Assembly (NCBI GenBank): GCA_002900995.3
Contig: CM035305.1
Coordinates: 4,696,467 to 4,760,466 of the forward strand
DNA: 64,000 nt
Origin: Ganoderma boninense
Taxonomy: Eukaryota; Basidiomycota; Agaricomycetes; Polyporales; Polyporaceae
Direction of reading: 5' to 3'
The position numbers and the translations under genes were made by a program. Below, in pieces: positions 1 through 9,582 of this stretch. How positions within the stretch are numbered: the stretch's first letter is position 1; the number at the start of each line of letters is the position of its first letter. The notes under the pieces are model-generated. The model worked only from the letters and a program-made list of their open reading frames with translations, was not told the origin of the DNA and ran no database searches.

Positions 1-300
1 CAGCGTGAGCAGGAGTACCAGCGATATCAACAAGAGCAGGCTGAGCGTCGCCAGCGCGAAGCGGCCGATTACGAGCGGTACCAGCAAGAGAAGACCGAGC
101 GCGAGCGACGTGAATGGGAGGCGGCAGAGTACGAGCGGTACCAGCAAGAGAAGATCGAGCGCGAGCGACGTGAACGGGAGGCGGCAGAGTACGAGCGGTA
201 CCAGCAAGAGAAGATCGAGCGTGAGCGACGTGAACGGGAGGCGGCCGAGTACGAGAGGTACCAACAAGAGCAGACCGAGCGCGAGCAGACCTTGCAGGAA
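1..300 (+). repeat. 60-bp coding minisatellite, about 4.5 units
   Basis: The sequence repeats with an exact 60-base period. Units at 61, 121, 181 and 241 are near identical, and the first (1-60) is diverged. Each unit encodes 20 residues of the type EAAEYERYQQEKIERERRER, a strongly charged coiled-coil repeat with no change of frame. Confidence 0.9.
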
Positions 301-660
301 GAGCAGTCCTGGCGCCAACATCAGGCTGAACTTGAACGCGTTCAACGCCAGCAGCTAGAACGTGCGCACGCCGAAAAGGCCGACTTCGAGCGACATCAGC
401 AAGAGGAGAACCTTCTGCAGCGGGGACACTTCGAACAGGAACAGGTTCAACGAGAGCATATTGAGTTGGAGGCCGTCGAGCTTGAACGCCAAGCACAGCG
501 AACCCTTCTTCTGCAACAGCTCACGTGCGAGCAGCTCGAGGATGAGGATGAAGAACGACTTGTGCAACAGGAGCTTGAATGGGGACAGCTCACCAGGCAG
601 GAGCATGACGCCCGTATGGACATCGATGACACCGCCTTACCTCGTCCTCCAACACCAGAA

Positions 661-830
661 CACTTCTCTCCTGCTCCTTCCACTCGACCGCACCTCTCTC
701 CTGCTCCTTCCACTCGGCCGCGCCCCTCTCCTGCTCCTTCCCCTCGACCGCCCCCCTCTCCTGCTCCTTCCCCTCGACCGCGCCCCTCTCCTGCTTCCTT
801 CTACTCAACCGCGCCCCTCTCCTGCTCCTG
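661..830 (+). repeat. 30-bp coding repeat (Ser-Pro-Ala-Pro-Ser-x-Arg-Pro)
   Basis: Five to six 30-base units share the core ctctcctgctccttcc. They encode an SPAPSxRPxP decapeptide. The fifth unit carries an extra base (gcttccttctact against gctccttcccct) and shifts the host frame. Confidence 0.85.
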
Positions 831-2754
831 ACACCCATATGGATGTCGATGACACTGCCTTACATCGTCCTACATTTCCAGAATTTCCAGAACGCCTCTC
901 TCCTGCTCCTCCCACTCGACCTTCTTCACCAACGCTGCCCTCGGCAGCATCGTCGTCAAGCATGCTGTTCGAAGACTCACCACTTCCACCATCGAACGTC
1001 TTCGAAACTTCTCAGGCCCCGTCCAAACCTGCACAGTCCAGCCAGCCAAATGGTGAGTCCACAACACCCCCGGTTGCCCCTCCGAACCCTCCTTATCGGA
1101 TCCCGTCGCCGGAGTTCCCTGAAGTCTCAACAACTGCTCCTCCCCCTCTTCCGGTGCGTACGAAGATTGCATCCTATCGAAGCCCTCCTGACCATGTTTC
1201 GCTTATCAGGAGAATCCTTCCGCTCAGTTCATGGCCCGCCTGCTAGAACACAACGAGCAGACGACACAGCTAATCCAAGCCCTTATTAAAGAAAACCGGG
1301 AGCTACGGTACGTTCCTCGTCCACGTTGTTCACCATCGCCAAGCGTTGACATGCTGCGTTCTCCTAGCGTCGTTTTTACCCAGGGCTTCACAGAGCTCAA
1401 CGAACATCTAGTGTCCATCAAGACTTTGGGCGGCAAGGGTCAGCGGATGCACGATGAGGAAGAGGAAGGAGAAGGGGAAGAGGATGTGCAAGCTGCTGAC
1501 AACGGTGCTGAGGCAGATGATGAGCTCGAGGTACAGAACATGAAACGTCGATCGCGCAAAATCAAGAAGCTCCCCGTGTTCGAAGACCCGCAGCTAGAAC
1601 CAAGCGTCAAGGAATTGCGCGTAAGTTGGCAGTGGACACATTCTTGATCTGTCTGATTGCTAACTACCGTGGCAGGCTTGCATCCGCAAGCACCTCTTCC
1701 TCCTCAGCGACGTCAAGACCATGGATGAACTTGTGCAGAAGAACCCCTTGATTTCGGACGAGGAGATGCAAAGCTTCTTGGATGGCAACGACGACTTGCT
1801 GAACTGCACGATACAGCAGTTCAGAATCGATTACCTACGCTCGTGGCAAGAGAACAAGTTCAACCGCCTCGCAAAGAGCGTCTTCATTGAGAGCTTCATC
1901 GCCATGTATCGAAGCGGCAACTACCCTGAGTACAAGATCCCCAAGCAGTTGCTCGAGGAGCGAGTTGTTGCCGCTGCGTTAGACAGTCACATCGACTACC
2001 GGCGGCGCCTTTATCGTGATCACTTCACACCCCTTAGCGAAGACGATGCCAAGAACCTCAAAAAGCGCAAGGCGATGAACACTCGATGATCTACAGTGAG
2101 TCGTCCTAGGACATCTTGTCTATCCATCATCTCACGTTGTCCGCAGTTGCGTGACAGTCGCGTCTGGGTCATCTTGGAACTCAAGCTGAGGCAACACAAG
2201 CGACTCTTTGCTCTTCTTCGTCCGGCGCATCTGAGTGGCGACGAGACGGATGGGCCGAAGAAAACACACCCTCCAACATTCCGAATCGTAAAGGCGCGGT
2301 GGCAGAGTCTCTCTTTTAGGATGTTCATGCGAACGCTTGATCTCCTCTATCGCGAACGCTGGGCCAACCCCGTGGGTACTCGTGCGACATCTGGCAACCC
2401 ACCTCGCATACGCGTAGAACGGTCAGATGGACGCTCCGAGGATGGGATCGCCCCCATTGGCCTTTGGAGGAATTGTTATGATCGTGCTTGGCTGGCTTCC
2501 CTTCGACCGCATGTTCGCGCATCTTTGAAGATTATCGACGCAGATTATGATTTCTCTCTACCTAAACCAATGCCTGTCACGAATGGAGCTACCGCGGCAT
2601 CGTAGATTACTCCTGTCAAATGTTCACGAAATATCATACTTACACTTGATGACACAGCTGAGCGTACGAGTGTGAGGGGAAGCTCTTTGAAGCTAAGAGG
2701 TAGCGACAAGGTAGTTCGTAGTAAACACAAGAACGTAGGGCAAGCACGTAACTG

Positions 2755-3255
2755 AGGAGCTCATAGTGGAGGATGTTAGAGTACAAGGAGCTCGCACGAC
2801 GTACAAACTGGAGGAAACACATGAGACAATGAGAGGGTTGGAGAAGCTACGGAGAGTGTGCGAGCATCGGCCGGGGAGCTCATGGAGGACAGGATTGCGC
2901 TGCGAGAGCTCGGCGGAAGGGCTCTTGGAGGATGGTAGAGAGCTGCGGGAGCTCATGGCAGACGGGAAGCAGGAGCTCAGGGGAGGAGCTCGTAGGAGAC
3001 GGGTGAGAGCTGCGGGTAGAGGCGCTCGTGGGGGAGAGAGCTGCGTGAGCTCGGCAGAAACGCAGAGCTCAGTCAAAAAGCGCGCGGTAGCTACCGAGCT
3101 CAGAGGACACACGGAGCTCAGCGAGTAACTCCGTAGTGGAGAGGAAGGAGAGGACGGAACGGAGTAGGGAGAGGAGGGAACGGAGTAGAGAGAGGAGGGA
3201 ACGGAGTAGAGAGAGGAGGGGAGAGGTGCACGAGGAGAAACAACTCACGAGCTCG
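2755..3255. repeat. Block unusually dense in GAGCTC
   Basis: Counting by eye gives about twelve GAGCTC hexamers in 500 bases, often in the context (g/a)gGAGCTCatgg or aGAGCTCgg. The spacing is irregular, so this is not a simple satellite. It looks like a decayed repeat built on a common core. Confidence 0.6.
3155..3222. repeat. 21-bp tandem purine repeat
   Basis: Three consecutive copies of ggaacggagtagagagaggag occur, the first with one substitution. Confidence 0.8.
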
Positions 3256-3954
3256 AGTGGGCAGACGGTCGCCGTGGAAGCCCGATCCTGTCATAGCAAC
3301 GGTCCGGACAGAGAGAAGGGCACAGAGTGGAGCAGAAATGAGCTGGGGTTCAGGCAGTAGAACGGGCAGAGAAAGCCAGTAGAGCAGTGCGAAAACGGAA
3401 GTTCGAGGCGGGCAAGGAGTCTGGAGAGGGAGAAGAGAGGGTTCGGGAAGCGGACATGCGCTCATGGGCCCGAGCCACGTGGGCATAGTGGGCAAGCCGG
3501 CAACGCGCGAGGCAACACGGTGCGCGCGAAGAGTGGTTGCGTATCCTGGACCGTATATGTTCCGAGATGAGTTTTCCTGTCTCGTTGATATCGCAGACAG
3601 GAATTGCTTACCTGTTTCAAGGATTTCGCGGTCTGGGAAATGGGCGGGACAATGTTCACAGTCCGCAGTCATATCTCAGTCTGCGATACTTATGTAATAT
3701 GTTAGCTGCCCCGGCCCAATCGCGGTAATGTTTCCGGACCGGAACCCGGTAGACACTTCCCGGACCTGAAAATGTCCTAAATACGGCATGAGCGGGTTAC
3801 CAAGTTCGGGTCCTGAATATGATTGTGGCCGTGACCGTGACAGGAGACCTGACTCGGCCATTTCTCAAGCCTTTTACAGAGGGAGGTATTGGCCAATGCC
3901 CGTCGTGCCACCCATGACAAGTGACATTTCCTAACTAACCTCGCTGCCTCTCAG

Positions 3955-5702
3955 GTCGGATCCATTAGCCAAACTCTGGCCAAAGCAACCTCGATCCTCC
4001 ACCGAGCACAAAGCAAATATTGCTTGTTGTTCAAACTCCCCGTCGAGATCCTGCAAAGGATCTTCGAGTTCGTCCCCACTCTCTGCAGCAAGCGGTGGAC
4101 GGGCTTCATGCCCTTCTGGCGCACCGCCATCGTCGACAGCTCGATGCTCATCCCCATCATCCACACCTGCCATCGCCTCCGCGAGGTCGCGCTCGCGCAT
4201 CCGCACCTCTGGACCACCATCGAGGCCTCGGGCGAGATGCGAAGGCTGCCTCTCATGTGCCAGACGGCACAATGGAGCAAACGCGTTCCCCTCGATGCCG
4301 TCGGTTCACACGTAACGATTTTCAAAGAGCTCGCTCCAGAAACGCGCTTCAGGTCGATCAACCTGTATGAAATCGACGGCGACAACTTCTGCCGTCTGCA
4401 GGTGCTCCTCGGGCGACTGTCTTCCCCAGCCCTGCGCTCGTTCTCGCTACGTGTGGATGAAACAGCCACATGGTACCCCGGGAACGACACACTCGCACTC
4501 TTTCCTGGCCGCGCACCGAATCTCCGCGAGCTGACCCTGGAAGAGGCCTGCGCCCTGCCGGGCAGGGGCTTCCCCAACCTCACGCACCTCGCGCTCATCG
4601 ATGTCTCCGTGCACAATCTCCACTCGCGGTTCATCAGCTTCCTCCAAGGATGCCCGCGCCTGGAGAGCATCTTCCTGAGCGGGTTCGTGCTGAAGGACGC
4701 TGTCCCATGCCCCCCTCCGCCCCTCCCGCTCCCGCACCTCAGGCATGTCACCCTGTGCGACTTCTTCCCGAGCGCCCTCCAGTACTACGTCCCCCTCCTC
4801 CGGCCCCGCGCAGCAGGCTCCTCCATGCAACTCCTGGCCTATCACATCGACGACCCCGCCTTCCCGTCCTCCTTCCTCCTCCCGCCCACGCCGTCGGCGG
4901 ACCACCCGCTCCGCATCTGCATAGGGGTGCACCCCACGGGCCCCACCGAGCCCGAATACGCCATCTCGCTCACGACGACCACCCCGCACGCCACCGTGCG
5001 CCTCGCCGTCTGGAGCCACTCCCTCAGCTCGCACAGCATCCCGCCGACGTCTGGCCTCCCTCGTCCTCTCCCCTCCTCCCGACCCCCGCATCCCACCTCC
5101 TCCCCGTCGTCCCATCGCCATCGCCATCGCCATCCCCAGCAGTGGACGAGGTATGGTTCTACGGCGCAGACACCTCCACGTTCCCCCCCGGAGCAGGGCC
5201 GCCTCTCGCCGCCGCCGCCTTCCGTGGCGCGACCGCGCGCCGTGCTCGCGATCGACCGCCGCCTGCACTTCGACGAGCCCCCCAGCCTCCGCTTCTCCCC
5301 TCCCAGCACTCCGTCACGCGCACGTTCCCGCCGTCGGCCCAGGGTGCAGGCGTGTCGATCAACGCGCTGCGGCTCGTGTACGGCTTCAGCGCCGCGGCGG
5401 CGCGCACCACGACCCGTCCCGCGCGGCACCGACCCCTGCCCCGTCTTTCCCCCAAGCAGCACCAGGTGCCGCTGGCGCAGGTCGTGCGCGACCTGCAGTG
5501 CGGCGCGTACAGCTACGTGCGGCACTTCGTGCTGCAGCTCACACCGCACGTGTGCGTGGACGCGGGCGAGCTGCAAGCGCTGCGGGACGCGGGGCGGTTC
5601 GCGACGTGCGCGGTCGAGCGCATCGACGCGTTCCCCGAGATGCCGGGGCTCGCGGACCCCGCGCGGCGCGGGTGCCATCGGTACCCCGGGTCGCTTTGGT
5701 GA
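3955..5702 (+). CDS. F-box protein 1, left copy (frame interrupted in the C-terminal half)
   Basis: Predicted substrate receptor of an SCF ubiquitin ligase. The main exon begins after the acceptor tgcctctcag (3945-3954), preceded by a taactaac branch site; the upstream start exon was not located. It reads ISQTLAKATSILHRAQSK, then the F-box core LFKLPVEILQRIFEF with TCHRLREVALAHPHLW, then a leucine-rich body (PNLRELTLEE, FPNLTHLALID, CPRLESIFLSG). The reading frame is continuous to about 5040. After that the plausible protein moves between frames: DEVWFYGADTSTF at about 5142, AIDRRLHFDEPPS at about 5250, and INALRLVYGF from 5355 to the stop at 5702. The tail YVRHFVLQLTPHVCVDAGEL...GCHRYPGSLW matches the C-terminal module of the other F-box genes here. 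At least three one-base shifts are needed, and the region is rich in C runs, so consensus error is as likely as decay. Confidence 0.65.
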
Positions 5703-6109
5703 GCATGGGCAGTGTCATGGTGAAACGGTGTGTGTGTGTTGTGCGGTGGTTGTGTGGTGTAGGCGTATCCGAGGCGTAACTTGCTTATCGTTGGCTGCAC
5801 TTCGTCAGGGGACTCATCGATCTGTTGCCACCGCAGCCAGAGATGTACTGTTCGTTGGCCAGTTCAGTCTAGGTGTGCCGTGCCACTGATTGCGATTGTG
5901 GATTGTGATTGTCCTATTCGCCGCCTCCTCCAAGTGCAAAGTGCTGTTGTTCCTCGAGGCTGCGAATACATGGTGTAGCGTACATCCAAAAGTCAAAAAA
6001 AAAAAGAAGGTCGAACGGAAATCAAAATCAAAATCGATCTATCATCATTACACGCTGTGTGCGGGAAGTCAGCCTGGATCGTCCAGCTCGAAACGGGTGG
6101 ATTGAAGTC
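5703..6109. other. Convergent 3' interval between F-box 1 and the E2 gene (left copy)
   Basis: Holds a short gt-repeat tract (about 5729-5742) and an A-run (about 5996-6006). Both neighbouring genes end towards it. No coding potential is supported. Confidence 0.6.
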
Positions 6110-7278
6110 TTACTCGTCGTCTGCAAACGGGTCCGGACCGTAGAGCACGATCGCAAGGTTAAAGTCAAGGTCGATTGGAACAGGGCGAGGGCGAGGCACA
6201 TACCATGGAAGTCCCACCGAGTCTGTGGAGCCGCAGCAGCAGAATGAATGAGCCCAACGACAGAATGGCGCAACACAACTCAGAAGCAAAAAGCGTACCT
6301 TCTTCGGGTTCTCCGGAGCATGCGCCACATATCGGTCGTTATCTGGCGGCCTGCAAAAGGAGAAGAAGACGCTTGTTCAGCGCCCCGTCCTGTCCCCGCC
6401 ACATCACATCACCCCACGCGCGGAACACAGCAGAAGCGACTTACGGCACCTTCTTCTGCTCCCCGACGCACGGAAGAAACACGAGCGTGAACGGGGGCGA
6501 GCAGCGAGCAGCGAGTCAGCGCGAAGACAACACCAAGATCAGCCAAAGGGCGCGGGACGGACAGACGAACCTTGCAGGACGCGAGCATGCTCTGGATGGT
6601 CACGCAGACGGCGACGACGCTCAGCACGGGGGACCACTCGCTGCCCAGGATGGACGCGCATATCTGCATGGAGACGGAGACGGGGGAGACGCGGCTAGCC
6701 TGCGGGGGAACCTTCTCGGATGGGCCATCCTGGCAACAAGGTTGAAGGCGCGTACATGGCCGTTCGAGTACACATGCTGTCGACGTCGTTCGAGCGCGGT
6801 GTCGGGGGGGAGGGGGGGCGCAGCGCGCAGGGTCGTCAGCATAGGGTCACGGTGGCGGGAGAAGGCAGGCATCGAGGGCGGCGACGCACCGGGTGGATTG
6901 GGGCGCGGTAGGTGCCGTCGACGACGAACTGGACGGCGGGCGCGGATATTGGGTACTGGCCGTCGAAGCGGAACTTGAGCGCGAACTTCTCGCCCTGCAT
7001 ACAGCACACACACGGGGCGCAGAGCGCACGCTCGAGACGGGGAGGCATGCCACGGGAGCGCAGGGGGGCGGCGCACCTCGTATACGGTCTCCCCGAGCAC
7101 CTGCACGGTGAGGAACCACGTCGAGAAGTCGTCCGCGCTGAGGAGCTCGATGCCTGGAATGTTCTGCCCATCAGCTTCCCTCGCCGCACTGTGTGACATG
7201 TGAGGACTCGCCGACTGGGGTGCCCTCCTTCTTGATATCCGCCAGTTCCTTCTGCAGTCGTCGCGTCGAAACTGCCAT
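6110..7278 (-). CDS. UBE2W: UBE2W-like ubiquitin-conjugating enzyme (E2), left copy
   Basis: Nine exons read from high to low coordinates: 7278-7212, 7153-7077, 6994-6890, 6776-6756, 6663-6571, 6455-6445, 6350-6299, 6222-6204, 6120-6110. Together they give 151 residues, the length of human UBE2W. The start is MAVSTRRLQKELADIKKEG. The body contains the UBC fold strands FALKFRFDGQYP, the family-specific HPH in place of HPN (APIHPHVYSNGH), the catalytic Cys in ICASILGSEWSPVLS, and SMLASCK followed by PPDNDRYVAHAPENPKK. The protein ends TRWDFHDDE. UBE2W enzymes attach ubiquitin to the alpha-amino group of disordered N termini. Four exons are only 11, 11, 19 and 21 bases. Intron 1 appears to use a GC donor (gcgagt). 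Every junction keeps phase and no coding indel was seen. Confidence 0.93.
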
Positions 7279-7693
7279 AGATGCTCTGCAAGTCGACCAG
7301 GAATGCTGTTGCGCACAGATGGAGGAGAATCGACGACAGATGAGGCTTCCGAGTGCACACTGACTGGAAGGTTTAAGGCCACTGCGGCAGGGGAGAGGAC
7401 AAGGTGAATGCCGCAGACAACGCACCTCGCACGACGCGATCACCACAAGCGCTTATATCACGGCCCGGTAAGTCCGGGGGCAGATGTCAAGCTCCGGCTC
7501 TGGTCCTCTCCCACTCGTTTCTAACCAGGACACTATACACCAATTCTCGAAGAAACAACAACCAGCTGCTCGAACTCGATAGAAAGCTTTCAATTGAACC
7601 TCGAAGAACACCCTATCGAAGCGCTAGCTGCGCTAGGCATCGGAACTCGAACACAAGAAACCGACCGACTCCCCTCCCCCCCAAACACTACGA
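7279..7693. other. Interval between E2 promoter and F-box 2 3' end (left copy)
   Basis: Upstream region of the E2 gene; a tgcag directly before its ATG (about 7280-7290) could be a 5'-UTR splice acceptor. No gene is supported. The shifted frame of F-box 2 enters it to 7633. Confidence 0.5.
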
Positions 7694-9582
7694 TCAGCAC
7701 ACCACGCTCCCAGGTATAAAGGACCCCAGGTCAAACACCTCATCCCGCACGCGCGCGGGGACGTCGGGAGTCGATCGATCTCCTCCACCTCTACCGCAGC
7801 GAAGTGCCCGCGGAGCTGGCCCAGCTCGTCCGCGTCGAGCACGAGGCCGGGCATGAGCTGGACGACCAGCCGGGCGTGCTTGACGTACGCGTACGCGTAC
7901 TCGTCGCGCTCGAGCAAGCGGAGGAGGTTCGTCGAGAGGTCGACTTTCAGGTTCGAGTTCGAGTTCGAGTCACGGTTCAAGTTGCCGTCCCGGTGCGGCT
8001 CGGAGGACTCGGAGTCGGCTGCGGCAACGTCTTGAATTGACGAGTCCCAGACACCCCCTAGAAGAGGAAGATCGCCGGAGTCGTATCCGATCGCGAGACG
8101 CAGGTGCTCGAGGGGGCGCCGACCGGCAGCCCCGTATCTCTGAGCCTTGAGGAGCACCCCGATACTAGGTTGGATCGGGTCCGGCAGGCGCAGACGCGAC
8201 GAGCAGTTATGCACGATGACCACACTCGTGAGCGCAGGAAGAGCGATGGCCGGCATCGAATCCCCGTCAGGTCCGCCTCCGTCGACTGGAGCGAGGAAGT
8301 TCCAGATGGGCATCTCGCACCATCGGTCCATGATCAGGTCGACGTCCGCGAGCCAGACTTCCCGCACGCCCGCTAACGAGCTGAGCGGCGTGAGGACGTC
8401 CGTCTGCCAGTTCCTCCTGCCGTAGGGGTCGCGTTCGAGGCGTTTCGGCCGTGACACCGCGACGCGCAGGAGGTCCGTCGAGTTCGCCAGGGTCACCGAG
8501 AACCCTCCCGCGGCGGCCCCAACAGAGTCCACGACGGCATGCGTAGCTACGGAAAGCCGTGACACGCCCACGTCTTCGGATGCGGCGCCATGTACGCACG
8601 CGTACTGGCGGTAGAGGGCGCCGAAGATCTCGCGCTCGCGCGACGCGAAGGGGTCTCGCTCCGAGATGGGGATCTGGATGCAGGGGCGGAGGTGCGAGAA
8701 CAGCGTGGCGTAGTATTCGACGAGGTTCGGGTCCATGTCTGCGAGGACGACGCGCGAGAGGGCCGATGAGCGGAGGGGGAGGGGATCGGGGGGCGCAATG
8801 GGCCGCCAGAAATCCAGCGTCGCGATGCGCGTCGAGCATTGCAGTCTCCGTAAGACCAGGCTTGTAAGCTGCGGGCAGTTCCTAAGGAGGTTCGTGACGC
8901 GGCTGTGGAGATTTGGCGCGGTAATGAACGAGAGAGAGAGGTGGGTCAGACGTGGGAAACCAGATTCCGAGGGCAAGAATGTCGTCAGCCCGAGACTCAG
9001 ATAGCGCAGGCGAGGAGCATCGGTTCCGGACAGCGGGAGAGAGCTGAGGCTCTGTGTTCTTTGCCGGCTCGTCGTACCGTCCGAGCCGGTTAGGGAGAAA
9101 GACTCTAGGTGGGGGAATGGAACCTCGAGAAAACGCATGAGCGTAGTGGCAGCAACAGATTCGTCCACATAGCCGAGAAAGTGCAATTCTTGCAGCCGAG
9201 GGATCAGTTGGCGGTGAAGTGCTGTCAATGGGACTTGCATCTGGGTACCCTGCCCCAGCCTCCCGACGAGGGTGAGGGGGCTGGTAGGGCCGCTTCTCGA
9301 CAGTAGGAGCTGGTTAAAGTGATGATCGCCGGTGTTCATGTGTCGCCAGAGCAGAACATCAGCAAGGACGACTTGCCGAAGCCGGCGACAGGTCTGGGAT
9401 ATGGGGAGTAATGCCCTGGCGTCACGAGCAGCACTTCGCCAAACTGGCCCCTTGGTGGAGGCGGCGTGTTGGTCCAGAGGGCTGGGAAGCACCTCGTAAA
9501 CAATGCGAGTGAGAAGTTCGAAAGGCAGTTTGAAGATGGGCTGTAGTGAATTGAGGACTTCATGAGTGCCAAGGGATCGGGT
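7633..9582 (-). CDS. F-box protein 2, left copy (C-terminal tail frameshifted)
   Basis: The main exon begins at 9582 after an acceptor (ccgtcag) that is also present in the right copy (ccgttag). There the same position would be a stop if read as coding, so an upstream exon must exist, and it was not identified. The F-box is IFKLPFELLTRIVYEVL followed by LLPISQTCRRLRQVVLADVLLW. Leucine-rich segments follow (FPRLTHLSLSF, CPQLTSLVLRRLQC, LSRVVLADMD). The C-terminal module reads DEYAYAYVKHARLVVQLM and LVLDADELGQLRGHF...VEEIDRLP. Compared with the right copy, seven bases (gtgccgg) are missing just after EIDRLPT. This replaces the normal ending (stop expected at 7696-7694) with a different tail running to 7633. 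A short SN-repeat expansion (DSNSNSNLK) is also specific to this copy. Confidence 0.78.
   Translation of the reverse strand, partial: TRSLGTHEVLNSLQPIFKLPFELLTRIVYEVLPSPLDQHAASTKGPVWRSAARDARALLPISQTCRRLRQVVLADVLLWRHMNTGDHHFNQLLLSRSGPTSPLTLVGRLGQGTQMQVPLTALHRQLIPRLQELHFLGYVDESVAATTLMRFLEVPFPHLESFSLTGSDGTTSRQRTQSLSSLPLSGTDAPRLRYLSLGLTTFLPSESGFPRLTHLSLSFITAPNLHSRVTNLLRNCPQLTSLVLRRLQCSTRIATLDFWRPIAPPDPLPLRSSALSRVVLADMDPNLVEYYATLFSHLRPCIQIPISERDPFASREREIFGALYRQYACVHGAASEDVGVSRLSVATHAVVDSVGAAAGGFSVTLANSTDLLRVAVSRPKRLERDPYGRRNWQTDVLTPLSSLAGVREVWLADVDLIMDRWCEMPIWNFLAPVDGGGPDGDSMPAIALPALTSVVIVHNCSSRLRLPDPIQPSIGVLLKAQRYGAAGRRPLEHLRLAIGYDSGDLPLLGGVWDSSIQDVAAADSESSEPHRDGNLNRDSNSNSNLKVDLSTNLLRLLERDEYAYAYVKHARLVVQLMPGLVLDADELGQLRGHFAAVEVEEIDRLPTSPRACGMRCLTWGPLYLGAWCADRSVWGGGESVGFLCSSSDA

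Larger units (their letters stand above)
1..2605 (+). pseudogene. Coiled-coil / low-complexity protein gene, 5' end off window, with a frameshift and an in-frame stop
   Basis: The start lies left of the window. Exon 1 (to 1153) opens with a Gln/Glu/Arg-rich coiled coil built from 20-residue repeats, then a Ser-Pro-Ala-Pro repeat tract. The frame changes by one base near 796-812, where one repeat unit is a base longer than its neighbours; after it a second copy of the MD[IV]DDTAL phrase appears. Inferred introns are 1154-1209 (donor gtgcgt, branch ctgac, acceptor cag), 1621-1675 (gtaagt) and 2096-2146 (gtgagt); all keep the frame. Exon 2 is acidic (EEEEGEGEE) and exon 3 helical. An in-frame TGA at 2087-2089 (probably from CGA) precedes the last splice, and exon 4 (2147-2605) then stays open for 152 codons. 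The exon 4 segment (LSGDETDG, RTLDLLYRERW) recalls uncharacterised agaricomycete proteins, from memory only. Function unknown; probably a pseudogene or an allele with consensus errors. Confidence 0.6.
2606..3954. other. Gene-free interval with GAGCTC-rich and 21-bp repeat blocks
   Basis: No coding region is supported. From about 2755 to 3250 the hexamer GAGCTC recurs about a dozen times. From about 3158 to 3220 a purine-rich 21-bp unit (ggaacggagtagagagaggag) is repeated in tandem. The rest, to the splice acceptor at 3954, shows nothing recognisable. Confidence 0.7.

Noticed and set aside
5..358. 117-codon ORF in frame 2 at the left edge
   Set aside because: Shadow of the frame 1 coiled-coil repeat; its Ser/Arg repeats simply reflect the 60-bp minisatellite.
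7279..7446. N-terminal extension of the E2 gene to 7446
   Set aside because: The extension lacks homology to the family and carries a tgcag acceptor-like site; MAVSTRRLQKEL fits the known UBE2W start.
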